Shown here: positions 16,842-25,643 of the stretch, piece after piece
How the letters are laid out: each line of letters starts with the position of its first letter
Position numbering within the stretch: the stretch's first letter is position 1
Assembly: GCF_003634705.1 (NCBI RefSeq)
Contig: NZ_RBWU01000007.1
Coordinates: 1-64,000 of the forward strand
Source: Actinomadura pelletieri DSM 43383
GTDB lineage: Bacteria > Actinomycetota > Actinomycetes > Streptosporangiales > Streptosporangiaceae
Direction of reading: 5' to 3'
DNA length: 64,000 nt
Notes under the pieces: generated by a model
The model's database searches: none
Told to the model about the DNA's origin: nothing
What the model saw: the letters and a program-made list of their open reading frames with translations, nothing else
Made by a program: the position numbers and the translations under genes

Positions 16842-18209
16842 ATGACGGAGCTTGCGATCAAGGGCGGTCACGAGCGCGCGGTGGAGGCGCTTCGGCGCTC
16901 CTATGAGGCGATTCCGGCGGGGACGCCGGTGCGGTTGGCCAAGCGGACCTCGAACCTGTTCCGGTGGCGCGACCCCTCGGAGGCGCCCGGGCTGGACGTG
17001 TCCGGGTTCGACAAGGTGCTGAGCGTCGACCCGGACGAGCGGACGGCGCAGGTGCAGGGGATGACGACGTATGAGGCGTTGGTGGACGCGACGCTGCCCC
17101 ACGGCCTCATGCCGACGGTCGTCCCGCAGTTGAAGACCATCACGCTGGGCGGGGCGGTCACGGGGCTCGGGATCGAGTCGACGTCGTTCCGGGACGGGCT
17201 CCCGCACGAGGCCGTCCTGGAGATGGAGGTCCTCACCGGAGACGGCCGGATCGTCACCGCCACGCGCGACAACGAGCACGCCGATCTCTTCTACGGCTTT
17301 CCCAACTCGTACGGGACGCTGGGGTACACGCTCCGGCTGAAGATCGAGCTCAGGGCGGTCAGCCCGTACGTCCGGCTGCGGCATCTGCGGTTCCGGGACG
17401 CGGCGGAGCTGTCCCGGACGATGGGGGAGATCACCGAGTCGGGGACGTTCGAGGGCGAGACCGTCGACTTCATGGACGGCACCGTCTTCGGCGCCGACGA
17501 GCAGTACATCACGCTCGGCTTCTTCGCGGACTCGGCGCCCTACACGTCCGACTACACCGGTCAGAAGATCTACTACCGGTCGATCCGGCAGCGGTCGGTC
17601 GACTTCCTGACGATCCGCGACTACCTGTGGCGCTGGGACACCGACTGGTTCTGGTGCTCGGGCGCGTTCGGCGTCCAGAACCCGACCGTCCGGCGGCTGT
17701 GGCCCGACAAGTACAAGCGCTCGGACGTCTACCGCAAGCTCGTCACCTATGACCGGCGGTACCACATCGTGGCGCGCGTGGACCGGTGGCGGGGGCAGCG
17801 GCCACGCGAGGACGTCATCCAGGACATCGAGGTGCCGGTCGAACGGCTGCCGGAGTTCCTGGAGTTCTTCCACGACAAGGTCGGCATGAGCCCGGTCTGG
17901 TTGTGCCCGTTGCGCGCGAAGGAGCGGTGGCCGCTCTACCCGCTGGAGACGGGACGGACGTACGTGAACGTGGGCTTCTGGGGGACGGTGCGGCTCCCAC
18001 CCGGGCAGATCCCCGAGTACCACAACCGGCTCATCGAGCGTAAGGTCGCGGCCCTTGACGGCCACAAGTCCCTGTACTCGACCGCTTTTTACAGCAGGGA
18101 CGAGTTCTGGCGGAACTACGACGGGGAGACCTACCGGCGGCTCAAGGGGAGTTACGACCCCGGCGGGCGGCTGTTGGACCTCTACGACAAGTGCGTGCGC
18201 GGACGCTGA
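16842..18209 (+). CDS. tmsA: FAD-binding oxidoreductase, TmsA/BfaA-like
   Basis: A 455-residue FAD-linked oxidase of the VAO/PCMH fold. The FAD domain is marked by VQGMTTYEALVDATLPHG, LKTITLGGAVTGLGIESTSF and the YGTLGYTLRLKIEL stretch. The C-terminal cap has an RYHIVARVDRWRG segment. It is followed 84 bp later by a cyclopropane-synthase-like methyltransferase. This pair is known in actinobacteria (Tms/Bfa) to make 10-methylstearic acid: the methyltransferase installs a methylene at C10 of oleoyl phospholipid and this enzyme reduces it. 10-Methyl-C18:0 is a usual fatty acid of Actinomadura-like organisms. The specific assignment rests on the pairing. Confidence 0.8.
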   Translation: MTELAIKGGHERAVEALRRSYEAIPAGTPVRLAKRTSNLFRWRDPSEAPGLDVSGFDKVLSVDPDERTAQVQGMTTYEALVDATLPHGLMPTVVPQLKTITLGGAVTGLGIESTSFRDGLPHEAVLEMEVLTGDGRIVTATRDNEHADLFYGFPNSYGTLGYTLRLKIELRAVSPYVRLRHLRFRDAAELSRTMGEITESGTFEGETVDFMDGTVFGADEQYITLGFFADSAPYTSDYTGQKIYYRSIRQRSVDFLTIRDYLWRWDTDWFWCSGAFGVQNPTVRRLWPDKYKRSDVYRKLVTYDRRYHIVARVDRWRGQRPREDVIQDIEVPVERLPEFLEFFHDKVGMSPVWLCPLRAKERWPLYPLETGRTYVNVGFWGTVRLPPGQIPEYHNRLIERKVAALDGHKSLYSTAFYSRDEFWRNYDGETYRRLKGSYDPGGRLLDLYDKCVRGR

Positions 18210-18293
18210 CCATGCGGCCGCAACGGGGGATTGCCCGAGCGGGAGCGGCGACCTGTGCCGTCCCGGGCGGGTGAAGAGACAGGAGGGATCACC

Positions 18294-19559
18294 ATGACGC
18301 TGGCCAGGGTCTTCGAGCAGCTCGCCGGGGCTGCGGCGCCAGTGGAGTTCACGGCCTACGACGGGTCCCGGGCGGGGTCACCCGGCGCCGACATCCGGGT
18401 CGACGTCCGTTCGCCGTACGCGGTGTCGTACCTGCTGCACTCGCCGGGGGCGCTCGGCCTGGCACGCGCCTATGTCAGCGGCATGATCGACATCGATGGC
18501 GACATGATCGCGGCGTTGACCACGATGCAGCAGATCCTCGGGGAGGTGACACCGCGCGACAAGGCGCGGATCCTCCGCTCGGTGCTGCGCGACCCGCTGT
18601 TGCGCGGCGCGGTGACGCGCCGGCTGGACCCTCCGCCGCAGGAGGCGCCGTTCAGCCGCATCCCGTCGTGGCTGCGGCACTCCAAGAGGCGCGACGCCAA
18701 GGCGATCTCGCACCACTACGACGTGTCCAACACCTTCTACGAGTGGGTGCTCGGCCCCTCCATGGCCTACACGTGCGCGTGCTACCCCCGAGAGGACGCG
18801 ACGCTGGAGGAGGCGCAGTTCCACAAGCACGATCTGGTGGCGAGGAAGCTCGCGTTGAAGCCGGGGATGCGGCTGCTGGACGTCGGCTGCGGCTGGGGCG
18901 GCATGGTGATGCACGCCGCGCGGGAGTACGGCGTCAAGGCGCTCGGCGTCACGCTGTCGAAGCAGCAGGCCGAGTGGGCGCAGAAGGCGATCGCCGACCG
19001 GGGGCTGTCCGACCTGGCGGAGGTCCGTCATCTGGACTACCGGGACGTGAGCGAGTCCGGTTTCGACGCGGTCAGCTCCATCGGTCTCACCGAGCACATC
19101 GGCAAGCAGAACCTGCCGTCCTACTTCTCTTTCCTGTACGGAAAGCTGAAGACGGGCGGGCGGATGCTGAACCACACCATCACCCGTCCGGACAACCTGA
19201 CGCCGCCCCGCAAGGAGAACGGATTCATCAACCGGTACGTATTCCCGGACGGTGAACTCGAAGGCCCCGGTTTCATCCAGATGAAGATGAACGACGCCGG
19301 GTTCGAGATCCGCCACCAGGAGAATCTGCGCGAGCACTACGCCCGCACGTTGACCGGTTGGTGCAGGAACCTCGACGAGCGGTGGGACGACGCCGTCGCC
19401 GAGGTCGGTGACGGAACCGCCCGAGTGTGGCGTGTGTACATGGCCGGCTGCGTGCTCGGCTTCAACCAGAACTGGATCCAGCTCCATCAGACGCTGGGCG
19501 TCAAGCTGGACGCGGACGGTTCGAGCCACATGCCGCTGCGTCCCGACTGGGGATCGTGA
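18294..19559 (+). CDS. tmsB: SAM-dependent fatty-acid methyltransferase, TmsB/UfaA-like
   Basis: A 421-residue member of the cyclopropane-fatty-acyl-phospholipid synthase family. The SAM site LLDVGCGWGG is at 194-203, preceded by the AISHHYDVSNTFYEWVLG lipid-substrate motif and followed by GVTLSKQQ. The C-terminal part has the family's GRMLNHTI and FINRYVFPDGEL segments. ATG 18294 follows a perfect AGGAGG; the open frame upstream is ignored. It acts on membrane phospholipid acyl chains together with the oxidoreductase in front. A plain cyclopropane synthase is the alternative, but the neighbour favours 10-methylene/10-methyl synthesis. Confidence 0.85.
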   Translation: MTLARVFEQLAGAAAPVEFTAYDGSRAGSPGADIRVDVRSPYAVSYLLHSPGALGLARAYVSGMIDIDGDMIAALTTMQQILGEVTPRDKARILRSVLRDPLLRGAVTRRLDPPPQEAPFSRIPSWLRHSKRRDAKAISHHYDVSNTFYEWVLGPSMAYTCACYPREDATLEEAQFHKHDLVARKLALKPGMRLLDVGCGWGGMVMHAAREYGVKALGVTLSKQQAEWAQKAIADRGLSDLAEVRHLDYRDVSESGFDAVSSIGLTEHIGKQNLPSYFSFLYGKLKTGGRMLNHTITRPDNLTPPRKENGFINRYVFPDGELEGPGFIQMKMNDAGFEIRHQENLREHYARTLTGWCRNLDERWDDAVAEVGDGTARVWRVYMAGCVLGFNQNWIQLHQTLGVKLDADGSSHMPLRPDWGS

Positions 19560-19587
19560 CCCTGTAAGAGTTGGGTCCGCGGACCAT

Positions 19588-19619
19588 GACGAGCCGACCG
19601 GGTGCCCGGTCGGCTCGTC
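19588..19619 (+). terminator. Terminator after the tms-like pair
   Basis: A perfect 15-bp inverted repeat (GACGAGCCGACCGGG and complement) has a two-base centre, 28 bases behind the methyltransferase stop. No T run follows, as is common for terminators in high-GC actinobacteria. Confidence 0.85.
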
Positions 19620-19738
19620 GGCGTTTCGGGTCTCAAAGGTGCCCAACCCCGGGTCAACATTCGTCCTGCCGGGATATCGGCGCAGGTGGGGAGGGGTAGG
19701 CGAGGCTCAGGACCGTCGAGCTCGGGGGGACGCGAGGC

Positions 19739-20740
19739 ATGCACATCCGGTCCCCGGTGCGGCCGATGCTGGCCACGGCCATCGACCGGATCCCGCCGCC
19801 GCGGTCGTGCCCGGGCGGCTGCCGGTACGAGCCGAAGTTCGACGGGTTCCGGGCGATCGCGATCGTGGACGACGGCGGTGCCGTCCGGCTGTCGTCCCGG
19901 CGCCGGACCCGCCTGGACGACGCGTTCCCCGAGATCGTGGCCGCCGTCCGTGAGCGGCTCGCCCCCGGAACGGTCGTCGACGGCGAGATCGTCCGCTGGG
20001 GGAGAGACGGACGCCTCGACTTCGGCGCGCTGCAACGCCGCCACGCCGCCGGACGCCGCCGGGCCGAACTCGCGAGGACGGAACCGTGCCACTACGTCGT
20101 GTTCGACGTCCTGGAATCCGGGGGCGAGGACCTGCGGCCTCGCCCGCTGCGTGACCGCCGCGCGGTCCTGGAGGCGCTGCTCGGCGACGCCGGGCCGTCC
20201 GCCCGGGTCGTGATCACACCGCAGACCTCCGAGGTGGAGGAGGCGACGGTCTGGTTCGACGCCCTCGCCGTCCAGGGGGTGGAGGGCCTCGTCGTCAAGG
20301 ACGCCGACGGTCCGTACCTGGAGGGACGCCGCCGCTGGCGGAAGGTGAAGCGCCGGGTCACGACCGAGGCGATCGTCGGCGGTGTCACCGGGACACGGCA
20401 GGCCCCCGAGTCGCTGATCCTCGGCCGCTACGACGAGGACGGCCGGCTCCGGGTCGTGGCGCGGACGACGCCGCTGCCGCCCGACGCGCGCGCCGCGCTC
20501 GGTGACCTGCTACAGCACGCCGGACCCGACCATCCGTGGCCCGCGGAACTGCCCGCCGGGCTCGCGGGCGGCGTGTACGGGTCGCATCCGCCGATCCGTT
20601 ACGTCCGGACGGAACCGGAGACGGTCGTGGAGATCAGCGCGGACGCGGCCATCGAACGGGGACGCTGGCGACACGCCGTCCGGTTCGTCCGCGTCCGGCC
20701 GGATCTGGAGCCGTGGCAGGTCCCGCCGTTCGGCGCCTGA
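19739..20740 (+). CDS. ATP-dependent DNA ligase, LigC type
   Basis: A 333-residue polynucleotide ligase. Motif I is EPKFDGFR, with adenylated Lys33, and residues before it contain RPMLATAID. Motif III lies in HYVVFDVL, motif IV in GVEGLVVKDADGPYLEG, and motif V ends in KVKRR (about 202). An OB-fold domain follows. There is no primase or nuclease domain, so it is a stand-alone ligase like the LigC proteins that work with Ku/LigD-type break or base-excision repair in actinobacteria; no Ku gene is in the window. ATG 19739 is the only good start. It ends two bases from the convergent hydrolase gene. Confidence 0.9.
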   Translation: MHIRSPVRPMLATAIDRIPPPRSCPGGCRYEPKFDGFRAIAIVDDGGAVRLSSRRRTRLDDAFPEIVAAVRERLAPGTVVDGEIVRWGRDGRLDFGALQRRHAAGRRRAELARTEPCHYVVFDVLESGGEDLRPRPLRDRRAVLEALLGDAGPSARVVITPQTSEVEEATVWFDALAVQGVEGLVVKDADGPYLEGRRRWRKVKRRVTTEAIVGGVTGTRQAPESLILGRYDEDGRLRVVARTTPLPPDARAALGDLLQHAGPDHPWPAELPAGLAGGVYGSHPPIRYVRTEPETVVEISADAAIERGRWRHAVRFVRVRPDLEPWQVPPFGA

Positions 20741-20741
20741 G

Positions 20742-21617
20742 CTACCCCAGCCACTTCAGGACGTGACCGTTCACCTCGGTGGGACGGTCGAGCTGGAGGA
20801 AATGCCCCGCACCGGTCACCAGGTGGGCGCGGGAGCCGGTGGGAAGCGCCGCGAGAACGCCGCCGAGGTCACCGCGCGGCGCCACCACGTCCGCGCCCAG
20901 GCAGCCGTCCTCGGAACCGTGCAGATACAGGACGGGCACCTGCCCGGCGCCGCCGGGCGGGGACTCGGACGGACGCAACGAAACGGAGAACATGGCGCGG
21001 TAGTAGCCGATCGCGGCGGCGATGTTGTCCGGGGTGGCGAGGCAGCCCATGGCGTGGTCCACGTCCAGCGTGTGGTCACCGGACCCGGCCGGGGACCAGT
21101 CGCGCCACAGCCCCTCGACGAACGCGCGGTCGACGACCGCCTCGGCGAGCGGGGTCTGGAAGAGGAAGACGTAGAACGAACGCTTGACCTGCTCGTAGTC
21201 GAGGAACGTCGCGGCGGTCACGGGAAGCGGCGGCACGGACATCGCGACGGCCCTGCGCCACCGTCCGGAAGCGAGACCCACCGCGCCGTACGCGGCGAGG
21301 GCGCCCCAGTCGTGACCGATGAGGACGGCGTCGGAGCCGCCGCCGAGGGCCTCGTGCAGGGCGACCACGTCGGCGGCGAGGGTGTCGCCCCGGTAGTCGC
21401 CGTCGCCGGGCACACCCGTCGGCGCGTAGCCGCGCAGGAAAGGCGCGATGGCGCGGTAACCGGCGGCCGCCAGCTCAGGCAGGAGATGCCGCCAGGTGTG
21501 CGCCGAATCGGGAAAGCCGTGCAGGAGGAGCGCGAGCGGGCCGTCCACGGGACCCGCCGTGAGCAACCCGAACCGCAGCCCGTTCGCCGTGACCGTCCCG
21601 GTGGTGATGTCGCCCAT
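20742..21617 (-). CDS. Alpha/beta hydrolase, epoxide-hydrolase-like
   Basis: A 291-residue protein with an aspartate nucleophile: GHDWG with Asp103. HGFPDSAHTW (33-42) supplies the oxyanion hole and GAGHFLQLDRPTEVN near the C-terminus supplies the catalytic His. The Asp nucleophile and HGFP motif point to soluble epoxide hydrolases or haloalkane dehalogenases rather than esterases; the cap-domain tyrosines that would separate the two cannot be assigned by eye. It is convergent with, and only one base from, the DNA ligase gene, and divergent from the P450 gene 155 bp away. Confidence 0.86.
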   Translation of the reverse strand: MGDITTGTVTANGLRFGLLTAGPVDGPLALLLHGFPDSAHTWRHLLPELAAAGYRAIAPFLRGYAPTGVPGDGDYRGDTLAADVVALHEALGGGSDAVLIGHDWGALAAYGAVGLASGRWRRAVAMSVPPLPVTAATFLDYEQVKRSFYVFLFQTPLAEAVVDRAFVEGLWRDWSPAGSGDHTLDVDHAMGCLATPDNIAAAIGYYRAMFSVSLRPSESPPGGAGQVPVLYLHGSEDGCLGADVVAPRGDLGGVLAALPTGSRAHLVTGAGHFLQLDRPTEVNGHVLKWLG

Positions 21618-21772
21618 GCCGCCTCCTCGGTCCGTCGCGCACGCTACCCCGCGGCCGCACCGTGCGTAGTGTGATGCGCGTCACTCGGGTGATCGGTGCG
21701 CGGACGCCGCTTTACTTTGAGAGGCTGCCTGTAAACCGAACTCGGGTGTGAAGCGATGAGGGGGCGCGGACG

Positions 21773-23020
21773 GTGCTGAAGGTCGACGACATCAACCTGA
21801 CGGACTGGGAGTTCTGGAGGAGCCCGCACGACCACCGGCACGAGGCCTTCAAGGCACTGCGCGAACATCCCGAACTCGTGCTCTTCGAGGAACCCGACGT
21901 CGTCTTCGTGCCGCAGGGCCCCGGCTACTACGCGGTGACCCGGCACGCCGACCTCCTGGAGGCGTCCCGGCGGCCGCTGGACTTCTGCTCCGGCAAGGGC
22001 GCCACCAGCATCTGGGACATGCCCGGCGACCTGCACGAGTACTTCGGCTCGATGATCAGCATGGACGATCCGCGGCACGCGAAGATCAGACGGATCGTGT
22101 CCCGGGCGTTCTCCCCGCGGATGATCCAGCGGTTCCAGGACCAGGTCGAGACCGTGGCCGCCGAGATCATCGACCGGGTCATCGCGGGCGACGGCACGGG
22201 CGACTTCGTCTCCGACATCGCCGCCCGGCTGCCCTTAAAGATCATCTGCGACATGATGGGGATCGCCCCGGAGCACTACCAGACCGTGTTCGACTCCACC
22301 AACACCATCCTCGCGGGCAACGACAGCGAGTTCATCCCGTCCGACGACCCGGAGCAGATGGGCCTGGCGCTGCTCGGCGCGGGCGAGACCCTCAAGGGCC
22401 TGGTCGAGGAGCTCGGCCGGCAGCGTCGCGCCGACCCCACCGACGACCTGACGTCCGCGCTCGTGAACGCCAACATCGACGGCGAGTCGCTGACCGACCA
22501 GGAACTCGGGTCCTTCTTCATCCTGCTGGTCGTCGCCGGCAACGAGACCACCCGCAACGCCATCGCGCACGGCCTCGACCTGTTCACCCGCCACCCCGAC
22601 CAGCGCGCCCTGCTCACGGACGACTTCGAGGCCCGTATGCCCGGCGCCGTCGAGGAGATCGTCCGGTACGTGTCACCGGTGATCTGGATGCGCCGCACCG
22701 CCACCCGCGACACCATGCTCAACGAGCACGAGATCAAGGAGGGCGACAAGCTCCTCCTCTACTACTGGTCCGCGAACCGGGACGAGTCCGTCTTCACCGA
22801 CCCGGAGCGGTTCGACATCCTCCGCGACCCGAACCCGCACGTGGGTTTCGGCGGACCCGGACCGCACTTCTGCCTCGGCGCGCACCTGGCACGCCGCGAG
22901 ATCACCGTGGCGTTCCGTGAACTGTTCCGCCGGACGCCCGGCATCCGCGCCACCGGCGAACCCGATCGCCTGGAGTCCAGCTTCCTCAACGGCATCAAAC
23001 GCCTGCCCTACACCTTCTGA
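21773..23020 (+). CDS. Cytochrome P450
   Basis: A 415-residue bacterial class I P450. The I-helix oxygen-binding motif is AGNETTRN (about 243-250), the K-helix ExxR lies in VEEIVRYVSPV (about 290), and the haem loop is FGGPGPHFCLGAH with the cysteine near 363. The N-terminal layout (DINLTDWEFWRSP) resembles the CYP124/125/142 group that hydroxylates methyl-branched lipids and sterol side chains; this subfamily guess is tentative. The start is GTG 21773. Residue 155 is a rare TTA leucine codon at 22235-22237. No ferredoxin gene is adjacent. The fatty-acyl-CoA ligase downstream lies on the opposite strand. Confidence 0.92.
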   Translation: MLKVDDINLTDWEFWRSPHDHRHEAFKALREHPELVLFEEPDVVFVPQGPGYYAVTRHADLLEASRRPLDFCSGKGATSIWDMPGDLHEYFGSMISMDDPRHAKIRRIVSRAFSPRMIQRFQDQVETVAAEIIDRVIAGDGTGDFVSDIAARLPLKIICDMMGIAPEHYQTVFDSTNTILAGNDSEFIPSDDPEQMGLALLGAGETLKGLVEELGRQRRADPTDDLTSALVNANIDGESLTDQELGSFFILLVVAGNETTRNAIAHGLDLFTRHPDQRALLTDDFEARMPGAVEEIVRYVSPVIWMRRTATRDTMLNEHEIKEGDKLLLYYWSANRDESVFTDPERFDILRDPNPHVGFGGPGPHFCLGAHLARREITVAFRELFRRTPGIRATGEPDRLESSFLNGIKRLPYTF

Positions 23021-23838
23021 GCCGCCCACCGGACCCAGGGAACACACGCACAGAGGACTTCCGCGACGGACCCGCCACGGGCGGTGCCCCGCCCGCGCCG
23101 CCCAGGGAAAGCCCGCACAGGGGACGTTCGCGCAGAAGGGCCGCACGGCGGGGCGCCGTCCCGCCCGTGCCGCTCAGCGCCGGGACCACCTGTGCGGGGA
23201 GCCTTTGCGAGGGGCGACCGCCTCGCGTCGCTCGGTGCAGGAACAGGCGTGCAGGGAGCCTTGCGAGGGCGATCGGGCGCGTCGCTCGGTGCAGGGGACC
23301 GCGCGAGGGTGACCGCCCCGCGTCGCTCAGCGCGGGAAAATGCGCAGGGAGCGGGGGACCGTCCCGCGTCGCTCGGTGCAGAACACCTGTGCGGGGAGCT
23401 TGCGAGGGCGATCGGTGCGTCGCTTGGTGCAGGGGACCGCGGGAGGGTGACCGTCCCGCGTTGCTCGGTGCGGGAAAATGCGCAGGGAGCGGGGGACCGT
23501 CCCGCGTCGCTCGGTGCAGAGCACCTGTGCGGGGAGCTTGCGAGGGCGATCGGTGCGTCGCTTGGTGCAGGGGACCGCGGGAGGGTGACCGTCCCGCGTT
23601 GCTCGGTGCGGGAAAATGCGCAGGGAGCGGGGGACCGTCCCGCGTCGCTCGGTGCAGAGCACCTGTGCGGGGAGCTTGCGAGGGCGATCGGTGCGTCGCT
23701 TGGTGCAGGGGACCGCGGGAGGGTGACCGTCCCGCGTTGCTCGGTGCGGGAAAATGCGCAGGGAGCGGGGGACCGTCCCGCGTCGCTCGGTGCAGGAACA
23801 CTTGTGCGGGGAGCCTTTCGAGGAGGGCGGCGTGGCGG
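23021..23838. repeat. 138-bp higher-order tandem repeat between convergent genes
   Basis: This non-genic spacer between the P450 and acyl-CoA synthetase genes is a tandem array. Units of 138 bp begin at 23334, 23472, 23610 and 23748, the last being partial, and worn sub-units extend back to about 23190. Each unit contains three related 46-bp-scale pieces with the core CGTCGCTCGGTGCAG, CGTCGCTTGGTGCAG or CGTTGCTCGGTGCGG. Because 138 is a multiple of three, several frames stay open on both strands and would encode 46-residue repeats (for example RATRDG and SPSQAPRTG). No start, domain or codon bias supports a gene. Confidence 0.9.
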
Positions 23839-25383
23839 TCAGCGGAGTTCGCGTTTGAGGATCTTGCCGGTGGCGGTCATGGGGAGTTCGTCCCGGAACT
23901 CGATGATTCGCGGGTACTTGTAGCTCGCGAACTGCTCCTTGCCCCACGCGACCAGGTCGTCCTCGGTGACGGTCGCGCCCGGTGTCCGGATCACGTACGC
24001 CTTGATCTCCTCGCCGAGGGACGGATGTTCGACGCCCACGACCGCGGCCAGCGACACGTCCGGATGGGTCATCAGGACCTCTTCCACCTCACGCGGGTAC
24101 ACGTTGTAGCCGCCGCGGATGATCATGTCCTTGGAGCGGTCGATGATGAAGTAGTAGCCGTCCTCGTCGCGGCGGGCCACATCACCGGTGCGGAACCAGC
24201 CGTCCTTGATCGCGTCGGCGGTCGCGTCGGGACGGCCGTGGTAGCCCTTCATGATGTTGTGCCCGCGGATGGCGATCTCGCCGGGCCCCTCGCCCTCGAT
24301 CTCCTTCCACTCCTCGTCGATCAGTTTCATCTCGACGCCCCAGACGGGCAGGCCGATCGAACCGGGCTTGGTCGGACGGTCCGGACGGTTGAACGACGCC
24401 ACCGGCGACGTCTCAGACAGCCCGTAGCCCTCCAGGACGTCCACGTCGAACTTCTGCTTGATCCCCTTGAGGACCTCCATCGGCAGCGCCGAGCCGCCCG
24501 ACACCGCGACCCGCAGATTTTCCCGGATCGTCGCGATGTCCTCGTCGGAGGTGGCGTGGGTCAGGAGCCCCCAGTACATCGTCGGGACGCCCGCGAAGAC
24601 GCTCACCTTCTCCTTGACCATCAGCTCGACGGCCTGCTCGGCCTCGAACCTGGTCTGCATGACGAGCGTCGCGTGACGGTAGAACCCCACGTTCATCACG
24701 CAGGTCTGCCCGAAGATGTGGAACAGCGGCAGTGTCGCCAGCATCGTGTCGTGCAGCGTCCGGTAGAAGAGCGTGTCGTCCACCATGGCGTTCAGCAGCA
24801 GGTTGTGGTGTGTCAGCTCGGCGCCCTTCGGCTGCCCGGTCGTCCCGCTCGTGTAGATGATGACGGCGGTGTCGTTCGGCTCCGTTTGTACCGTCTCGAA
24901 CGTGTTCGGCTGGGCGCCGAGCGCCGCCCAGAACAGTTCCGCCCCCTCGATCGGAGACTCCGTCGCCGCGGGGTTCACCGGCAGCAGGACGAAGTGCTCG
25001 CAGCCCTCGGCCTGCTCGAAACCGGCGTGGCCCATCTCGCCGAGCGGCAGCTCCGGCGTCCCCTCGAAACAGAACAGCACCTTCGCGTCGGAGTCGCCCA
25101 GGTGGTAGCCGATCTCCCGCGGCTTGAGCAGCACGTTCAACGGGACGACCACCGCGCCCGCCTTCAGCGCCCCGAAGTACACCATCGGGAAGTACGGGAG
25201 GTTGGGGCAGGACAGGGCCACCTTGTCGCCGGGCCGGACACCACGGGCCCGCAGCAGGTTCGCGACCTGGTTCGCGACCGAGTCGATGAACGAGTAAGAG
25301 AGCCGGATGTCGCCGAAGACGACGGCGTCACGGTCTGGCGTCTCCCTGGCGGCGTCCTCCAGCAGCACGGACAGGTTGAGCAT
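23839..25383 (-). CDS. Long-chain fatty-acid-CoA ligase (FadD-like)
   Basis: A 514-residue ANL-superfamily adenylate-forming enzyme. The AMP-binding P-loop is IIYTSGTTGQPKG (about 161-173), followed by the YGLSETSPV motif, GWFRTGD, the hinge RSKDMIIRGGYNVYPREVE and the catalytic lysine in MTATGKILKREL at the C-terminus. It activates a fatty or aryl acid to acyl-AMP and then acyl-CoA. The C-terminus is complete at a stop just outside the repeat array. The substrate is not readable; a medium- or long-chain fatty acid is most likely. Confidence 0.92.
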   Translation of the reverse strand: MLNLSVLLEDAARETPDRDAVVFGDIRLSYSFIDSVANQVANLLRARGVRPGDKVALSCPNLPYFPMVYFGALKAGAVVVPLNVLLKPREIGYHLGDSDAKVLFCFEGTPELPLGEMGHAGFEQAEGCEHFVLLPVNPAATESPIEGAELFWAALGAQPNTFETVQTEPNDTAVIIYTSGTTGQPKGAELTHHNLLLNAMVDDTLFYRTLHDTMLATLPLFHIFGQTCVMNVGFYRHATLVMQTRFEAEQAVELMVKEKVSVFAGVPTMYWGLLTHATSDEDIATIRENLRVAVSGGSALPMEVLKGIKQKFDVDVLEGYGLSETSPVASFNRPDRPTKPGSIGLPVWGVEMKLIDEEWKEIEGEGPGEIAIRGHNIMKGYHGRPDATADAIKDGWFRTGDVARRDEDGYYFIIDRSKDMIIRGGYNVYPREVEEVLMTHPDVSLAAVVGVEHPSLGEEIKAYVIRTPGATVTEDDLVAWGKEQFASYKYPRIIEFRDELPMTATGKILKRELR

Positions 25384-25557
25384 GGCACTCCTCGCGCGGA
25401 ACGGTGACCGGCCGGTCGGTTACCGAAGGGTCCATGACCCGTTTCGCACATCCTCATACATGGCGTCCACCGGCGCCATCCTTCGCGCCGCGTCGACAGG
25501 CGGTTTCCGGGCGGCGGGACGGGGGAGTGCCGAGCGCCGCAGCGCCCGGAAAAGAAG

Positions 25558-25595
25558 GAGGGACCGGGCGGGAGCGCGGTCCCGCCCGGTCCCTC
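25558..25595 (-). terminator. Terminator of the LPMO gene
   Basis: A perfect 16-bp stem (GAGGGACCGGGCGGGA with its complement) encloses a six-base loop. It lies 49 bases downstream of the LPMO stop, between that gene and the acyl-CoA synthetase gene on the same strand, so it separates two transcripts. Confidence 0.88.
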
Positions 25596-25643
25596 AGGTG
25601 CGGGCGACGGAGAGCGACGCGGCCCGCGGAGGGTGGTCTTGTG

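Noticed and set aside
23190..23815. A CRISPR array
   Set aside because: The whole 138-bp unit is repeated; there are no unique spacers between short repeats, and no cas genes.
22995..23947. Long frames with 46-residue peptide repeats on both strands of the 138-bp array
   Set aside because: All frames stay open on account of the 138-bp period; none has a start with a ribosome binding site or biased codon use, and they overlap the end of fadD.
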